Shown: positions 35,192 through 45,014, counted from the first letter of the stretch. The stretch: DNA of 64,000 bases from Rhodobacterales bacterium (GCA_002748285.1 PDSA01000030.1:43655-107654); one strand, 5' to 3'. Numbers and translations: made by a program. The notes: a model not told the origin generated them from the sequence alone.

Positions 35192-35887
35192 CTACATATT
35201 GGCAACCGTGCGTTTCACCGTTTCGATGCGCTCTGCATTGGGCGGGTGGCTGCCCAGAAACTGATTGCCCGGGTCCGGGATACGGGTGAAAAACGCCGCG
35301 CCGCGCACCGGATCATAGCCCGCCCGCACCGCGATGATGGTGCCCAGCTGGTCGGCCTGTAGTTCGTATTTCTTGGAATAGCCGCGCGCACCCACCGCGC
35401 CGCCCAGCTTTTGCGCTTGTTCAATGGCGGCACTGCCCGCCCCAAGCGCTTTGGCCAGCAGCCCGCCAACCACGGCACCGGCCACCGCCCCTTGCTGGGT
35501 TTTCGGGATATGGCCGCGAATATGATGGGCGGCTTCGTGGCCCATGATAAAGGCAAGCTCGTCCTGATTGCGGGCCTCGGCCAATAGGGCCGTGGTAAAG
35601 GCAATCACCGGCCGTCCGGCCTTGTCCAGCGTCTGATAGGCGTTGGGCGGCTGGCCGGCGCGTTCATCCACCACGATGTTGAAATCGCAGTTGCGCACTT
35701 CCATTCTTGCCCGGCACTCGGCCTCGGCCACCGGCTCGACCCGGCGCAATACGGTGAGGAAATTGCGTGCCGCCACCGCTTTGCTGACCCGCGGGCCAGC
35801 GTCAACCGGTGCCGGGGTGGGGGGCTGCTCCAGCGTCATACAGCCCGACAGAATCAAACCCGCCAGTATCGGCCATGCTCTGCTCAT
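35192..35887 (-). CDS. M48-family metallopeptidase lipoprotein
   Basis: 231 residues from ATG 35887, preceded by AAGGGA; another ATG 18 bases upstream has no such site. The N-terminus has a lipobox (GLILSGC). The zinc motif HEAAHH follows FIMGH-like ELAFIMGHEAAHHIRGHIP, and the third ligand region YELQADQLGTIIA plus a C-terminal SHPPNAERIETVKR match the M48 family (LoiP/BepA-like). It probably degrades or refolds envelope proteins. A glycine/alanine-rich hydrophobic segment (GAVVGGLLAKALGAG) may contact the membrane. Confidence 0.85.
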   Translation of the reverse strand: MSRAWPILAGLILSGCMTLEQPPTPAPVDAGPRVSKAVAARNFLTVLRRVEPVAEAECRARMEVRNCDFNIVVDERAGQPPNAYQTLDKAGRPVIAFTTALLAEARNQDELAFIMGHEAAHHIRGHIPKTQQGAVAGAVVGGLLAKALGAGSAAIEQAQKLGGAVGARGYSKKYELQADQLGTIIAVRAGYDPVRGAAFFTRIPDPGNQFLGSHPPNAERIETVKRTVANM

Positions 35888-35986
35888 CTCGTTTCCCTTA
35901 TCCATGCGTTGTCGGTGGAATTTAACACTCTTTGCGGCAAAGGCCAGCCCCGCCGGTGCATCCGGCAGCGTTTTGCCACCCCGGCG

Positions 35987-36244
35987 TTAAGCGCAAATCT
36001 GAAACAGCTTATCACGCGATGTCGCCCCGCGCAGCAGCGTCAGCCGCGATTTCGGCACTCCCAGCGCATGGGCCAGCAATTTCACCACCTGTTTCGTGGC
36101 TTTGCCCCCTTCCGGCACGCAGGTCACATAAACCCGGATCTCGCCATCCTGATAGCTGATCCGATTCCGCGCCGCCTTTGGGGTCACCCGTACCGCAAGC
36201 GTTGTTCCCTCCACCGCCAATTCTGCCAATTCGCCTTTTTGCAT
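35987..36244 (-). CDS. DUF167 / YggU-family protein
   Basis: 85 residues with the YggU pattern: [63 protein letters not shown]. The family has an alpha/beta fold and unknown function. The extreme N-terminus is short relative to E. coli YggU, as usual here. It is divergent from the RluE-like gene over 83 bases. Confidence 0.85.
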   Translation of the reverse strand: MQKGELAELAVEGTTLAVRVTPKAARNRISYQDGEIRVYVTCVPEGGKATKQVVKLLAHALGVPKSRLTLLRGATSRDKLFQICA

Positions 36245-36327
36245 CCCGAAAACTCACTTTGAAAGGAGAGGCTGGATTTTCCCCACCCGGCTACATTATG
36301 AACGGGGGCAGAGAAAAGCCAGAGCCA

Positions 36328-36885
36328 ATGACCCAACTGATCCTGTTTAACAAACCCTTTAATGTGCTGTCGCAATTCACCGATCAGGGCAGTGCGGCCA
36401 GCCCGCGCCAGACCCTGTCGGATTTCATCGACCTGCCCGGAGTCTATGCTGCCGGGCGGCTGGACAAAGACAGCGAAGGCTTGCTGGTGTTAACCGATAA
36501 TGGCCGCTTGCAGGCGCGGATCAGCCATCCAAAGCACAAGATGGAGAAAACCTATTGGGTGCAGGTCGAGGGCATTCCTGATGAGGCGGCCCTGAATCGG
36601 TTGCGCCGTGGGGTGCGGCTGAAAGATGGCATGACGGCTCCGGCCAAGGCGAGTCTGATCGCGCCGCCCCAAAACCTGTGGCCGCGCACCCCGCCGGTGC
36701 GGTTTCGCAAAACCGTGCCCGATTGCTGGTTGCAGATCAGCATCTCCGAGGGGCGCAACCGGCAGTTGCGGCGGATGACGGCGGCGATCGGGCATCCAAC
36801 CTTGCGGCTGATCCGTTGCCGGATTGGAAACTGGAGTCTGGATGGCCTGCAACCCGGCCAATGGCGCAGTATTGCGGCGCAATAG
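36328..36885 (+). CDS. 23S rRNA pseudouridine synthase, RluE-like
   Basis: 185 residues from ATG 36328. The catalytic Asp is in [32 protein letters not shown] near the start, [10 protein letters not shown], and [20 protein letters not shown] near the end are all features of the RsuA/RluE branch that lack an S4 domain. RluE modifies U2457 of 23S rRNA; that target is by family only. An in-frame start at 36178 would run through the upstream divergent promoter and is rejected. Confidence 0.88.
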   Translation: MTQLILFNKPFNVLSQFTDQGSAASPRQTLSDFIDLPGVYAAGRLDKDSEGLLVLTDNGRLQARISHPKHKMEKTYWVQVEGIPDEAALNRLRRGVRLKDGMTAPAKASLIAPPQNLWPRTPPVRFRKTVPDCWLQISISEGRNRQLRRMTAAIGHPTLRLIRCRIGNWSLDGLQPGQWRSIAAQ

Positions 36886-36999
36886 GTAAAGATTGCGCAG
36901 AAGGTTTCTGACACAGAATCAGCCTGTCTCGGGCCGCATTTGAGCCTTGATCCCCCGGGTGAAATGCCGCAAGTTTCCGCAAAACAACAGGAGCGCGAC

Positions 37000-37575
37000 A
37001 TGACCCCGAACCCAACCGTTATGGATTTTCTGCTAAACCGCCGTTCGCGGATTTACAAAACCCTGACCACTCCGGTGCCCAGCAATGACGAGCTACGCCC
37101 GCTTTTGACCGCAGCAGCGCGGGTGCCCGATCACGGCATTCTGAATCCGTGGCGGTTTATCGTGCTGCGTGGGGCGGCGTTGAAACGTCTGGCCGAGCTG
37201 ACCAAAACCCGTGGTGCCGAGTTGGGCATGGACCCCGACAAAGTCGCCAAAACCGCCGCCATGTTTGAAAATGCCGGCCTGATCGTCACGGTCGTTTCTG
37301 CCCCGCATTCGCTTGAGCGCATCCCCGAGGTCGAGCAATTCTACTCCGCCGGGGCGTCTTGCCTGTCGCTGATGAACGCGGCGCAGGCTTCGGGCTGGGG
37401 GGCGAACTGGATTTCCGGCTGGACCAGCCATGACCGGGAGTTCATCCGGCAGGGGCTGGGGCTGGCCGATGACGAAACCGTGGCCGGCTATATCCATATC
37501 GGCAGCGAAACCACCGTTCCCTCCGACCGCCGCCGCCCGGATGTCGAGACCCTGATTGAATGGGTCGAGCAATAG
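37000..37575 (+). CDS. Nitroreductase-family oxidoreductase
   Basis: 191 residues from ATG 37000, preceded by CAGGAG. FMN-binding features are LLNRRSRIYKTLT at the N-terminus, ARVPDHGILNPWRFIVLRG and the C-terminal IGSETTVPSDRRRPDVETL. The length and motif order match the YdjA-like compact nitroreductases. Substrate unknown. Convergent with mce. Confidence 0.85.
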   Translation: MTPNPTVMDFLLNRRSRIYKTLTTPVPSNDELRPLLTAAARVPDHGILNPWRFIVLRGAALKRLAELTKTRGAELGMDPDKVAKTAAMFENAGLIVTVVSAPHSLERIPEVEQFYSAGASCLSLMNAAQASGWGANWISGWTSHDREFIRQGLGLADDETVAGYIHIGSETTVPSDRRRPDVETLIEWVEQ

Positions 37576-37596
37576 CCCCGTCTGGCCGGAGCGGGG

Positions 37597-38001
37597 TTAA
37601 ACCTGCTCCAGCTCAACCAGCGTGCCGTTGAAATCCTTGGGGTGCAAAAACAGCACCGGCTTGCCATGGGCGCCGATCTTGGGCTCTCCGCTGCCCAGCA
37701 CCCGTGCGCCGGAGGCTTTGAGGTGGTCGCGGGCGGCAAGGATGTCATCGACCTCGTAACAGATGTGATGAATGCCGCCGGCCGGGTTTTTCTCAAGAAA
37801 CCCTTTGATCGGGCTGTCATCGCCCAACGGGTAGAGCAGCTCAATCTTGGTGTTGGGCAGCTCGATAAACACCACGGTGACGCCGTGATCGGGCTCGTCC
37901 TGCGGTGCGCCGACATTGGCCCCCAGAGTGTCGCGGTAAAGCGCCGAGGCGGCCTCCAGATCAGGCACAGCAATGGCAACATGGTTCAAACGTCCGATCA
38001 T
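37597..38001 (-). CDS. mce: Methylmalonyl-CoA epimerase
   Basis: 134 residues from ATG 38001, following AAGGATC. Vicinal-oxygen-chelate fold with the metal ligands in LNHVAIAVPDLEAA, GIHHICYEVDD and TLVELEQ. It converts (S)- to (R)-methylmalonyl-CoA in propionate and ethylmalonyl-CoA metabolism, both normal in Rhodobacteraceae. The ATG at 38064 would add 21 basic residues without a family match. Confidence 0.9.
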   Translation of the reverse strand: MIGRLNHVAIAVPDLEAASALYRDTLGANVGAPQDEPDHGVTVVFIELPNTKIELLYPLGDDSPIKGFLEKNPAGGIHHICYEVDDILAARDHLKASGARVLGSGEPKIGAHGKPVLFLHPKDFNGTLVELEQV

Positions 38002-38156
38002 CGGGGAGATCCTTTTTTCAAGTTTTTCCAACTTATGCCGTGGGAAAATCGGCTCTGCAAGCACACAGTTCAGGGTTTGTTGCGCGGCGTTAACCGCTCC
38101 TTAGCCAATTTTCAGCTTTACTACGAATCAGAAGTTGCACTGGAAGGGGATGTCTG

Positions 38157-38873
38157 ATGGATGATTTTGAAAGTTTCATGATGCTGCGCACACCCACCGC
38201 AGAACGCCCGCTGCTGGGGATGACAGTTCTGCTGGTTGAGGATAGCCGCTTTACCAGCGAGGCGATGCGCCTGTTATGCCTGCGTTCGGGGGCGCGGATC
38301 CGGCGCGCGGATTGTCTGGCGTCTGCGCGGCGGCATTTGCAGGTTTACCGCCCTTGCGTGGTGGTTGTGGATATGGGGCTGCCCGATGGCACCGGCGCCG
38401 ATCTGATTGCCGAGCTGCACCGGGCCCGACCGCGCATCAATGTTGTGCTGGGTATCAGCGGCGATTCCAGCCGCGAGGCCGAGGCGCTGCAGGCCGGCGC
38501 AGATGGCTTTCTGGCCAAGCCGGTCGAAAGTCTGGCGCTGTTTCAACAGGCGATTTTGGCGCATTTGCCTGATGATGCCAAACCTAGCGGGCCGCGGGTT
38601 GTCCATGATGATCGGATCAGCCCCGATCTGGTGGCCTTTCACGATGACATTGCCCATGCGGCAGATGTGCTGAGCAAACGGCCCAAGGGCAAGACGCTTG
38701 ATTATGTGGCCCATTTCACCCGAGGCATTGCCAAAAGCGCCCATGACAACCGGCTCGAGGCCGCGGCTAAGGCGCTCGCCCGGGATCGCGCGGCTGGGGC
38801 ATCGGTGAAACAGGATGTGCAGCTGTTGCGCGGTATGTTTGAGGATCGCCTGCAAGAGCGGGAAATCGTCTGA
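38157..38873 (+). CDS. Response regulator with a C-terminal helical domain
   Basis: 238 residues. A receiver domain spans about 22-140 with the phospho-acceptor Asp72 in VVVDMGLPDGTG, an acidic pair in LLVEDSRF and the Lys in FLAKPVES. The C-terminal ~85 residues are helical with no recognised DNA-binding motif, so it may act on protein partners. No kinase is adjacent. The gene has its own upstream AAGGGGATG site. Confidence 0.85.
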   Translation: MDDFESFMMLRTPTAERPLLGMTVLLVEDSRFTSEAMRLLCLRSGARIRRADCLASARRHLQVYRPCVVVVDMGLPDGTGADLIAELHRARPRINVVLGISGDSSREAEALQAGADGFLAKPVESLALFQQAILAHLPDDAKPSGPRVVHDDRISPDLVAFHDDIAHAADVLSKRPKGKTLDYVAHFTRGIAKSAHDNRLEAAAKALARDRAAGASVKQDVQLLRGMFEDRLQEREIV

Positions 38874-38915
38874 CCGGGGCAAAAGCTCAGCCCGCCGGGG
38901 GGCACGGGCCACCGC

Positions 38916-39629
38916 TCACAGGGCGGGGTCGTCACACACCCGGATGGGGCGGGTCAGCTCTGACAGGCTCTGCTTTTGCCGGCCCTTGGCATCGAAATTA
39001 TCCGCCGCCAGCCAGGTTTCAAAGGCCGCTTTCAGCGCCGGCCATTCTTGATCAATCGAGGCATACCACGCCGTATCCCGATTGCGCCCCTTGCTGATTG
39101 CGGCCTGACGAAAAATGCCCTCATAGCTGAACCCCAGCCGCTGCGCCGCCCGGCGCGAGCCCAAGTTCAGGGCGTTGCATTTCCACTCATAACGCCGATA
39201 ACCAGCCTGATAGACCCATTGCATCATCAAAAACATCGCTTCGGTGGCGGCGCGGCTGCGTTGCAGGGGCGGGGCAAAATTGATGTGTCCGACCTCAATC
39301 GAGCCCGCCTCTGGATGGATACGCAAAAAGCTGGCCACCCCTTCAAACCGCCCGCTTTGCAGGTTTTTGATCGCGTAAAACAGGGGATCATCGCCGGATG
39401 TCATTTGCTGCACCCATTGATGGTATTCGGCTTCGCTGGCAAACGGGCCGTAGCCGAGGAAATCCCAGATGTGATCATCCAGCCGATTGGCGGCATGAAG
39501 CCGTGATGCATGGGCATCCGCATCCAGCAACTCCAGCCGGGCATAGCGTCCCTCCAGAACCTCCCCATCTGGGCGTTTGGGCGGCTGCCAGTTTTCAACC
39601 TTGCGGCCCAGCCCGTGTGCATCCGTCAT
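38916..39629 (-). CDS. GNAT-family N-acetyltransferase
   Basis: 237 residues. The RimJ/RimL-like pattern is seen: GRYARLELLDADAHASRLH, FASEAEYHQWVQQM, FEGVASFLRIHPEAGSIEVGHINF, and the acetyl-CoA loop region RSRAATEAMFLMMQWVYQ with NLGSRRAAQRLGFSYEGIFRQ. It probably acetylates a protein N-terminus or a small molecule. Convergent with the response regulator. Confidence 0.86.
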   Translation of the reverse strand: MTDAHGLGRKVENWQPPKRPDGEVLEGRYARLELLDADAHASRLHAANRLDDHIWDFLGYGPFASEAEYHQWVQQMTSGDDPLFYAIKNLQSGRFEGVASFLRIHPEAGSIEVGHINFAPPLQRSRAATEAMFLMMQWVYQAGYRRYEWKCNALNLGSRRAAQRLGFSYEGIFRQAAISKGRNRDTAWYASIDQEWPALKAAFETWLAADNFDAKGRQKQSLSELTRPIRVCDDPAL

Positions 39630-39758
39630 ATAAACTCTCCTTTAACCGGGTGGGCGGTGAAGTCGCATGATTCCCGAAAATTGCACGATCCGCTCCCAAT
39701 TTCTGCCCAATTGTTCTGCGATCCCAAGCCTTGTGGGATTGATAAAAGGATTTGCCGT

Positions 39759-39950
39759 ATGTTCAAGAGGGTGATTGATTCTGCAAAAGCAGAAGGCGGA
39801 AATCTGGCGGCGGATTGGGTTGTGCTGGCCGCCGGGGCGGTTTCGGTGTGTCTGGCATTTGCCATTGCATTCACTCACAACAATTCGATGGGCAGGCAGG
39901 TTGATACTCTGGCCAGTGCAGGAATCAGCGCGGAATTTGGCCGGTATTGA
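39759..39950 (+). CDS. Small Flp-pilin-like membrane protein
   Basis: 63 residues preceded by AAAAGGA. After a short polar start (MFKRVIDSAKAEGGN) comes ADWVVLAAGAVSVCLAFAIAF, a single membrane segment in the pattern of Flp-like prepilins in Rhodobacterales that lack the classical GxxxE site. Function unknown. It lies alone between a divergent acetyltransferase gene and a convergent small membrane protein gene. Confidence 0.6.
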   Translation: MFKRVIDSAKAEGGNLAADWVVLAAGAVSVCLAFAIAFTHNNSMGRQVDTLASAGISAEFGRY

Positions 39951-39953
39951 CGC

Positions 39954-40139
39954 GTGTCAGGGTTTGAAATGCCGATGCTTGGCCAGATCGGGCGAGATCC
40001 AATCGGGCCGTCCAAGATAGCGCTCAATCGCAAACAGCAGAACACAGAGCAGAATCACCGCAATCACCAGCTTGACCCGCCGCGCCGAAGGCGGATGCCG
40101 GGCCCATTTGGACATGCGCAGCAGGTGAAGAATGTTCAT
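39954..40139 (-). CDS. Small membrane protein
   Basis: 61 residues with one hydrophobic segment ([21 protein letters not shown]) and a C-terminal [17 protein letters not shown] tail. A conserved small protein downstream of hpt in this family; its ATG overlaps the hpt stop by 4 bases. Function unknown. Confidence 0.65.
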
Positions 40140-40693
40140 AATACTGGCGGCTCAGCTTCGGTGAACTCGACTTTGCCGATAAAGGGCAGGTTGCGGTTTC
40201 TCTGCGCAAAATCAATGCCATAGCCCACGACGAATTCATCGGGGATGTCAAACCCCACCCAATCGGCGGTGATGTCCACCTCGCGGCGGGATTGTTTGTT
40301 TAGCAGGGCGATAGTTTTCAGCTTGGCCGGCTTGCGCGCCTTGAGCATCTCGATCACTTGTTTCAGCGTGTGCCCGGTATCCACAATATCCTCGACCAGC
40401 AGCACATCACGCCCGCCGATTTCGCCGCGCAAATCCTTCATGATTCTGACCTCGCGGCTGGATTGGGTGCTGTTGCCATAGGACGAGGCTTCCAGAAAAT
40501 CGACTTCAACCGGCAAATCCAGCTCGCGCACAATATCGGCGATAAACACAAACGAGCCCCGCAGCAGCCCGACCACCACCAGCTTGTCGGTGTTTTCAAA
40601 GGCATCATGGATTTCAACCGCCAGCTCTTCGATGCGCGCGGCAATGGATTTGGCTGAGATCATCTGTTTGATGACATAAGGTCGTGTCGGCAT
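40136..40693 (-). CDS. hpt: Hypoxanthine phosphoribosyltransferase
   Basis: 185 residues from ATG 40693. The PRPP-binding motif is [17 protein letters not shown], and the loop [18 protein letters not shown] carries the substrate-binding flexible segment. It salvages hypoxanthine and guanine to nucleotides. Much longer in-frame readings upstream would cover the divergent coq10-like gene and are rejected. Confidence 0.93.
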   Translation of the reverse strand: MPTRPYVIKQMISAKSIAARIEELAVEIHDAFENTDKLVVVGLLRGSFVFIADIVRELDLPVEVDFLEASSYGNSTQSSREVRIMKDLRGEIGGRDVLLVEDIVDTGHTLKQVIEMLKARKPAKLKTIALLNKQSRREVDITADWVGFDIPDEFVVGYGIDFAQRNRNLPFIGKVEFTEAEPPVL

Positions 40694-40759
40694 GGATTTC
40701 CCCTTGATTTCCCCGCGATGGCATACATAACACTGGCCTACATTACTACACGAGGCCCC

Positions 40760-41212
40760 ATGCCAACCCAAGGTGAAAAAAAGATCCTGCCCTATCGTGC
40801 AGAACAGATGTATGAGTTGGCCGCGGATGTGGCGGCTTATCCGCAGTTTCTGCCGTGGATTTCGGCTTCGCGGATCCGCTCGCATCAGGTGGTGGACGAT
40901 CACGAGGTGATGCTGGCCGATCTGGTGATTTCCTTCAAAGTGTTTCGCGAGCGTTTCGGCAGCAAGGTGGTGTTGCGCCGTCAGGATCACCGGATCGAGA
41001 TGGAATATCTGGATGGTCCGTTCAAATATCTGCAATCCTACTGGCAGTTCACTGACCAAGAGGGGGGCGGCTGCGAGGTGGATTTCTTCGTCGATTTTGA
41101 GTTTAAAAATCTGATCCTGCAAAAGCTGATCGGGGTGGTGTTCACCGAAGCCGTGCGCCGTACCATGCGCGCTTTTGAGGACCGGGCCAAGGCGTTATAC
41201 GGGGCGGGTTGA
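40760..41212 (+). CDS. Coenzyme Q-binding START-domain protein (COQ10/RatA-like)
   Basis: 150 residues from ATG 40760. The START/polyketide-cyclase fold is seen in [31 protein letters not shown], in [15 protein letters not shown] and in [25 protein letters not shown]10 homologues bind ubiquinone and support respiration; RatA in E. coli acts on ribosome subunits. Divergent from hpt. Confidence 0.9.
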   Translation: MPTQGEKKILPYRAEQMYELAADVAAYPQFLPWISASRIRSHQVVDDHEVMLADLVISFKVFRERFGSKVVLRRQDHRIEMEYLDGPFKYLQSYWQFTDQEGGGCEVDFFVDFEFKNLILQKLIGVVFTEAVRRTMRAFEDRAKALYGAG

Positions 41213-41266
41213 AACGGGTTCACCGGGTTCAAAAGCTTTCTGGATAGGGGTATAGATTTCCGAATA

Positions 41267-41318
41267 GTCCCGCCCGGCCGATAGGCCGGGCTGCGCCTGC
41301 CTGCCCCCCGGCAGGCGC
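41267..41318. repeat. GC-rich palindromic repeat, second copy
   Basis: Reverse complement of 134-185 with only two or three mismatches over about 50 bases. Each copy contains nested stems, such as CCGGCCGATAGGCCGG and GCGCCTGCCTGCC with GGCAGGCGC. It lies between the coq10-like gene and the DUF1513 gene, in a 175-base gap. No gene is seen. Confidence 0.7.
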
Positions 41319-41389
41319 ATTCGCGCCTCCCCAGGCAGGCTCCGCCCGGCGCCTTTTTGCACTCTACGACATGACCAAGAGCGCTTGAT

Positions 41390-42478
41390 TCAAACCGCAA
41401 TCGAAACGATGTGATTATCCCAGGACCGCGGGCTGAGGCTTAAAGGACGGGCGGTTTGGGGGGTGATTTTGTGCAGGGCCCCGTTGCCATCGCTGGCCAG
41501 AAACCCATCTCCCAGATCGCGCAACCCACACACATCCCGGCGCTGCCAATGGCCGATATAGTCGCCATTGCTCTGATAAAAATGCACCTGTCCACCGCGC
41601 GGTGAAGTGATCGCCAGCTGGGTGCCAGCCCGATTGTAAGACACCGAGCCCGCATAGCCCTTCATCCCCATTTGCCGAGCCAGCGGTGCCGAGAGCAGCC
41701 GCACCCCTTGCCCGCGTTTATGCAGGCCCAAAAGCGGGTGCGCTTCGCCGGGTGCCCCCTGCCACTGCATGGCAAAGGCCACGGTGCCGTCCGGGTGAAT
41801 GTCCAGATGGCGGATGGAATTCTGGTGCAGCTCGGGTGCCAGAGTCACCACCTCCAGCACGCCGTTTTGCACATCCAGATAGGTCAGATTGGGTTGCATT
41901 ACGTCCAGATTCAGCTTCTCTCGGCCCCGATCCGGGTGGGTCAGAATGCCGCCATTGGCCACCACCAGAACATCGCTGCCCGCCAATTTGCGCAGCTCAT
42001 GCGGCCCGACCCCGCCGCTGCGGATTTGGCCAACGCGCCGATACCCCGCCTTGCGCGACCAAAACCCGATCACGCCGCGCTCGGCGTTGAAATCGTTTTC
42101 CGGGGTGCAGAGGGTGTCTCCGTCGCTCAGGAAAACCCCGTGGCCGGTGAAATGATGCCCGTTTGGGGCTTGCAGATGGGCGCTGATCTGGCCGGTGACG
42201 CAGTTGATCACCAGCGCATAAGTGCCGGGCCGGCGGGCAAAAGCCACCGCTTCTGGGGCGCTGGGATGGCCACAGGCGGCATGGCCGCGACCGGGCAGGG
42301 GGATGGTAAACAGATCCCTGCCGGCGCGGTCCAGCCCGACCATTTCAAAGCCACCCACTCGGTCACGCGCCGCCGCCAGATAGGCAGGGCTGCCCGCATC
42401 CGCCCAGCTTAACGAAGGCAACGCCGTGGCCGCCAGCAACCCGGCCAGAAAGCCCCGGCGGCTGTTGCCCGCTGGCAT
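41390..42478 (-). CDS. DUF1513 exported beta-propeller protein
   Basis: 362 residues from ATG 42478, 1 base after the stop of the imelysin gene. A twin-arginine signal (NSRRGFLAGLLAATALPSLSWA) targets it to the periplasm by Tat. The mature part has repeated beta-propeller blades (GRGHAACGHPSAPEAVAFARRPGTYALV, HFTGHGVFL, SIRHLDIHPDGTVAFAMQWQ). DUF1513 proteins occur with imelysin and di-haem oxidoreductase genes in iron-acquisition loci. Last gene of that leftward operon. Confidence 0.86.
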   Translation of the reverse strand: MPAGNSRRGFLAGLLAATALPSLSWADAGSPAYLAAARDRVGGFEMVGLDRAGRDLFTIPLPGRGHAACGHPSAPEAVAFARRPGTYALVINCVTGQISAHLQAPNGHHFTGHGVFLSDGDTLCTPENDFNAERGVIGFWSRKAGYRRVGQIRSGGVGPHELRKLAGSDVLVVANGGILTHPDRGREKLNLDVMQPNLTYLDVQNGVLEVVTLAPELHQNSIRHLDIHPDGTVAFAMQWQGAPGEAHPLLGLHKRGQGVRLLSAPLARQMGMKGYAGSVSYNRAGTQLAITSPRGGQVHFYQSNGDYIGHWQRRDVCGLRDLGDGFLASDGNGALHKITPQTARPLSLSPRSWDNHIVSIAV

Positions 42479-42479
42479 C

Positions 42480-43469
42480 TTAGTCGCCGTCCAGCGCGTT
42501 AAAGCCAGCCACAACCCCCAAATGGGCCCCGACCTCGGCATTGATCGCCTCATGCACATTGGCGACCATTTCGCGCAGCGATTGCACTTTGAAATTGGCT
42601 CCATTTTCGTCCAGATGCTGGAAAATATCATCATCCAGAGATTTGGCGTAAGTGAGAAGGGAGTCAAACAGCTCAACCGTTTCCCAAGCTTGCCCATCAG
42701 CCAGCATCAGGGTCATTTCCTGCAACGCTTCCAAAGACACCACGATATTGCGCATCGAACGGTTTGAGCGCCACGCCTCGGCACGGCGCGGTTTGGGGCG
42801 CTCGAATTTGCCCAGCGGGCGGGCGATGCGTTGGGCATAGATATACTCCATCCCGGCCAGCAAATTGGTAAACAGCGCCTGCGCCCCTTCCTTATCGGTC
42901 AGAAACACCTCATTGCCGTCGGCCCCGGCATTGCGTAGCGTTTCGGCAAAGCCATTCACCCAGCCAGCATGGGTCTGCAACGACACCCGCGCCAGATCCT
43001 TTGAGATCGCCTTGACCAGATCGCAGCGATAGTCATCGGTGGTGTAGTCCGAGAATTTGTCATCAAAAAGCAGCTGTTCCAGCGCGAAAAACCCGCGGGT
43101 GGCGACCGAGTATCCGGCAAAAAGTTTGGCATCATACACCACCGGGTCTTTCGCATTGATCACCCGTTTCAGATGCTTGGGGATCAGCCCCTTTTTATCT
43201 GGCCAATAGGCAATCGCCAGCCCTTCACCATTGCTCTCGATCGGGCCAAAGCGGATATGGCTGGCCCGCACCCAGGCATCAAACGCCTGATGATAGGCCG
43301 CTTTCATGCCGTCCGGGGTGCAATCTTTGTTCGCAGTCCGTGCCAGATCGGCAGCACTCTGGGCAAACGCGGCGGTGTTTTTCAGGATGTGGTCGTCAAT
43401 CACCGTGTCAATATCGGCCACAGCCGGGGCGGCCAGCAGACCAAGACAAAAGAGAAGGGCTTTACGCAT
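42480..43469 (-). CDS. Imelysin-family periplasmic protein, second copy
   Basis: 329 residues with a signal peptide (MRKALLFCLGLLAAPAVA). Imelysin features: AFDAWVRASHIRFGPIE, where GxHxxE-type motifs are partly replaced, and FFALEQLLFDD. Members bind iron or haem in the periplasm. It shares an operon with the di-haem oxidoreductase (18 bases upstream) and the DUF1513 protein. Confidence 0.86.
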   Translation of the reverse strand: MRKALLFCLGLLAAPAVADIDTVIDDHILKNTAAFAQSAADLARTANKDCTPDGMKAAYHQAFDAWVRASHIRFGPIESNGEGLAIAYWPDKKGLIPKHLKRVINAKDPVVYDAKLFAGYSVATRGFFALEQLLFDDKFSDYTTDDYRCDLVKAISKDLARVSLQTHAGWVNGFAETLRNAGADGNEVFLTDKEGAQALFTNLLAGMEYIYAQRIARPLGKFERPKPRRAEAWRSNRSMRNIVVSLEALQEMTLMLADGQAWETVELFDSLLTYAKSLDDDIFQHLDENGANFKVQSLREMVANVHEAINAEVGAHLGVVAGFNALDGD

Positions 43470-43487
43470 GTTATTAACTTTCGCAGA

Positions 43488-45014
43488 TTATAGGCTTTGC
43501 AGGAATTCAATCAGGGCGTCTCGGTCGGCGGCGGGCATCTGAATGACACGCTGCTGGGCCTGACTGGCTTCGCCCCCGTGCCACAAAATCGCTTCGAGCA
43601 GATTGCGTGCTCGGCCATCATGCAGAAAATAAGTGTGCCCACTCACCTGCCTTGTCAGACCAATACCCCATAATGGGGCGGTGCGCCACTCATAACCGTT
43701 GGCGCGGGCTTCGGGGCGGTGATCGGCCAGCCCCTCGCCCATATCATGCAGCAGCAGATCGGTATAGGGCCAGATCAGCTGAAAGGATTGCTCGGGGCGG
43801 TCTTCCAGCCGGTGGGTGACGAATTTGGGGCGGTGGCAGGCAATGCAGCCGCTTTGGTAAAACAGCTCTTTGCCGCGCAAAACGCTGGGGTCGTTGACCT
43901 TGCGGCGCATCGGCACCGCCAGATTTTCGGCATAGAACGAAACCGCATCCATCGCGTCGCCGCCAATTTCCAGTCCGTCATTGGCGATCGAATTGCCATC
44001 CGGGGCGGTGCGGCAGTCAACCTGCTGGGCGGTGCATTCGCCATAGCCCTGCGGAAACAGCGGCGAGGAAATGCCGACATCGCCGTGAAAAGCGCCGGCG
44101 GATTGGCGGTAAACGGTGGCGGCACCGGCCTTGTGGCCAAACCGGCCCAGCATCGGTTCACCCCAGATTTCCGACGTCACGATCTGAGCCCGCCCGGAAA
44201 TGCCATCGCCATCGGCATCTTCGGGGTCGGCATGGTCTAAAATGGCTTGTGCCGGGATGCTTTCCAGCAGGCCCAAGCCGATCATCTGCTGCGCCACCCG
44301 GGGCGAGAGCATCGCCTGAGGGTGCAGCGGCCCATAGCCCGGATCGTCGACCTGATAATGCGGCTTGCGCAGATGCACCACGGTGCCATCGGCCAGCTCG
44401 ATGAGGGTCTCTTCGTAACGCACCGCAGGCTGGCCCTCCGGGGGCAGCGCACCGACGGCGACATTTTGCAACTGACGGCCATAGGTGGGCTCGGGCTGAT
44501 CGGGGATGTAGCCATCAATGCCTTCAGGCGCGGTGCCGCCGGGGATCGACAGGCGCAAAAAGAACGACCGTGCGCGTTTTTGCGGCAGGGGCGGCGTGCC
44601 GCGCCCGGCCCCGGGGTGGCAGCGGGCGCAGGAGCGTGCGTTATAGAGCGGGCCGACTCCGTCCGAAGCTTTGGTTGATGAGGGCGACGACACCCACAGC
44701 TTTTCAAACAGCGCTTCGCCCAGCACGAACTGCATTTTGCGCTCGAACGCCATATTGGCCGAGGGCAGCTTGAACACTTTTTCCGATGCGCTCGCCGGGC
44801 TGGAGGCGGCGCCGGCGGAAAGCTGTTCAAAGCGCTCGGCTTTGCTGAAGTCGGTGGTGGGGCGGGTGACGGCGGTGATGCGGGCCTGCTCGGAAGCGGT
44901 GCGCGGGGTCGGGTCGAGATGCTGATCCTGCCCCAGCGGCGCAGAAAACGGGCTGGCGAGCGGGGCGCTGGCAAAAGTGGTGGCCAACAGCAGCAGAAGC
45001 GGGCGCAATGTCAT
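43488..45014 (-). CDS. Di-haem oxidoreductase (DUF1111)
   Basis: 508 residues from ATG 45014. An N-terminal signal peptide (MTLRPLLLLLATTFASAPLA) is followed by two c-type haem sites, CARCH at about residue 127 and CIACH near 385. Large DUF1111 oxidoreductases are periplasmic and are coupled to imelysins in iron uptake; substrate is unknown. Longer in-frame readings to 45251 lack a signal peptide and are rejected. It lies between the two imelysin genes, 263 bases after the first. Confidence 0.88.
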   Translation of the reverse strand: MTLRPLLLLLATTFASAPLASPFSAPLGQDQHLDPTPRTASEQARITAVTRPTTDFSKAERFEQLSAGAASSPASASEKVFKLPSANMAFERKMQFVLGEALFEKLWVSSPSSTKASDGVGPLYNARSCARCHPGAGRGTPPLPQKRARSFFLRLSIPGGTAPEGIDGYIPDQPEPTYGRQLQNVAVGALPPEGQPAVRYEETLIELADGTVVHLRKPHYQVDDPGYGPLHPQAMLSPRVAQQMIGLGLLESIPAQAILDHADPEDADGDGISGRAQIVTSEIWGEPMLGRFGHKAGAATVYRQSAGAFHGDVGISSPLFPQGYGECTAQQVDCRTAPDGNSIANDGLEIGGDAMDAVSFYAENLAVPMRRKVNDPSVLRGKELFYQSGCIACHRPKFVTHRLEDRPEQSFQLIWPYTDLLLHDMGEGLADHRPEARANGYEWRTAPLWGIGLTRQVSGHTYFLHDGRARNLLEAILWHGGEASQAQQRVIQMPAADRDALIEFLQSL

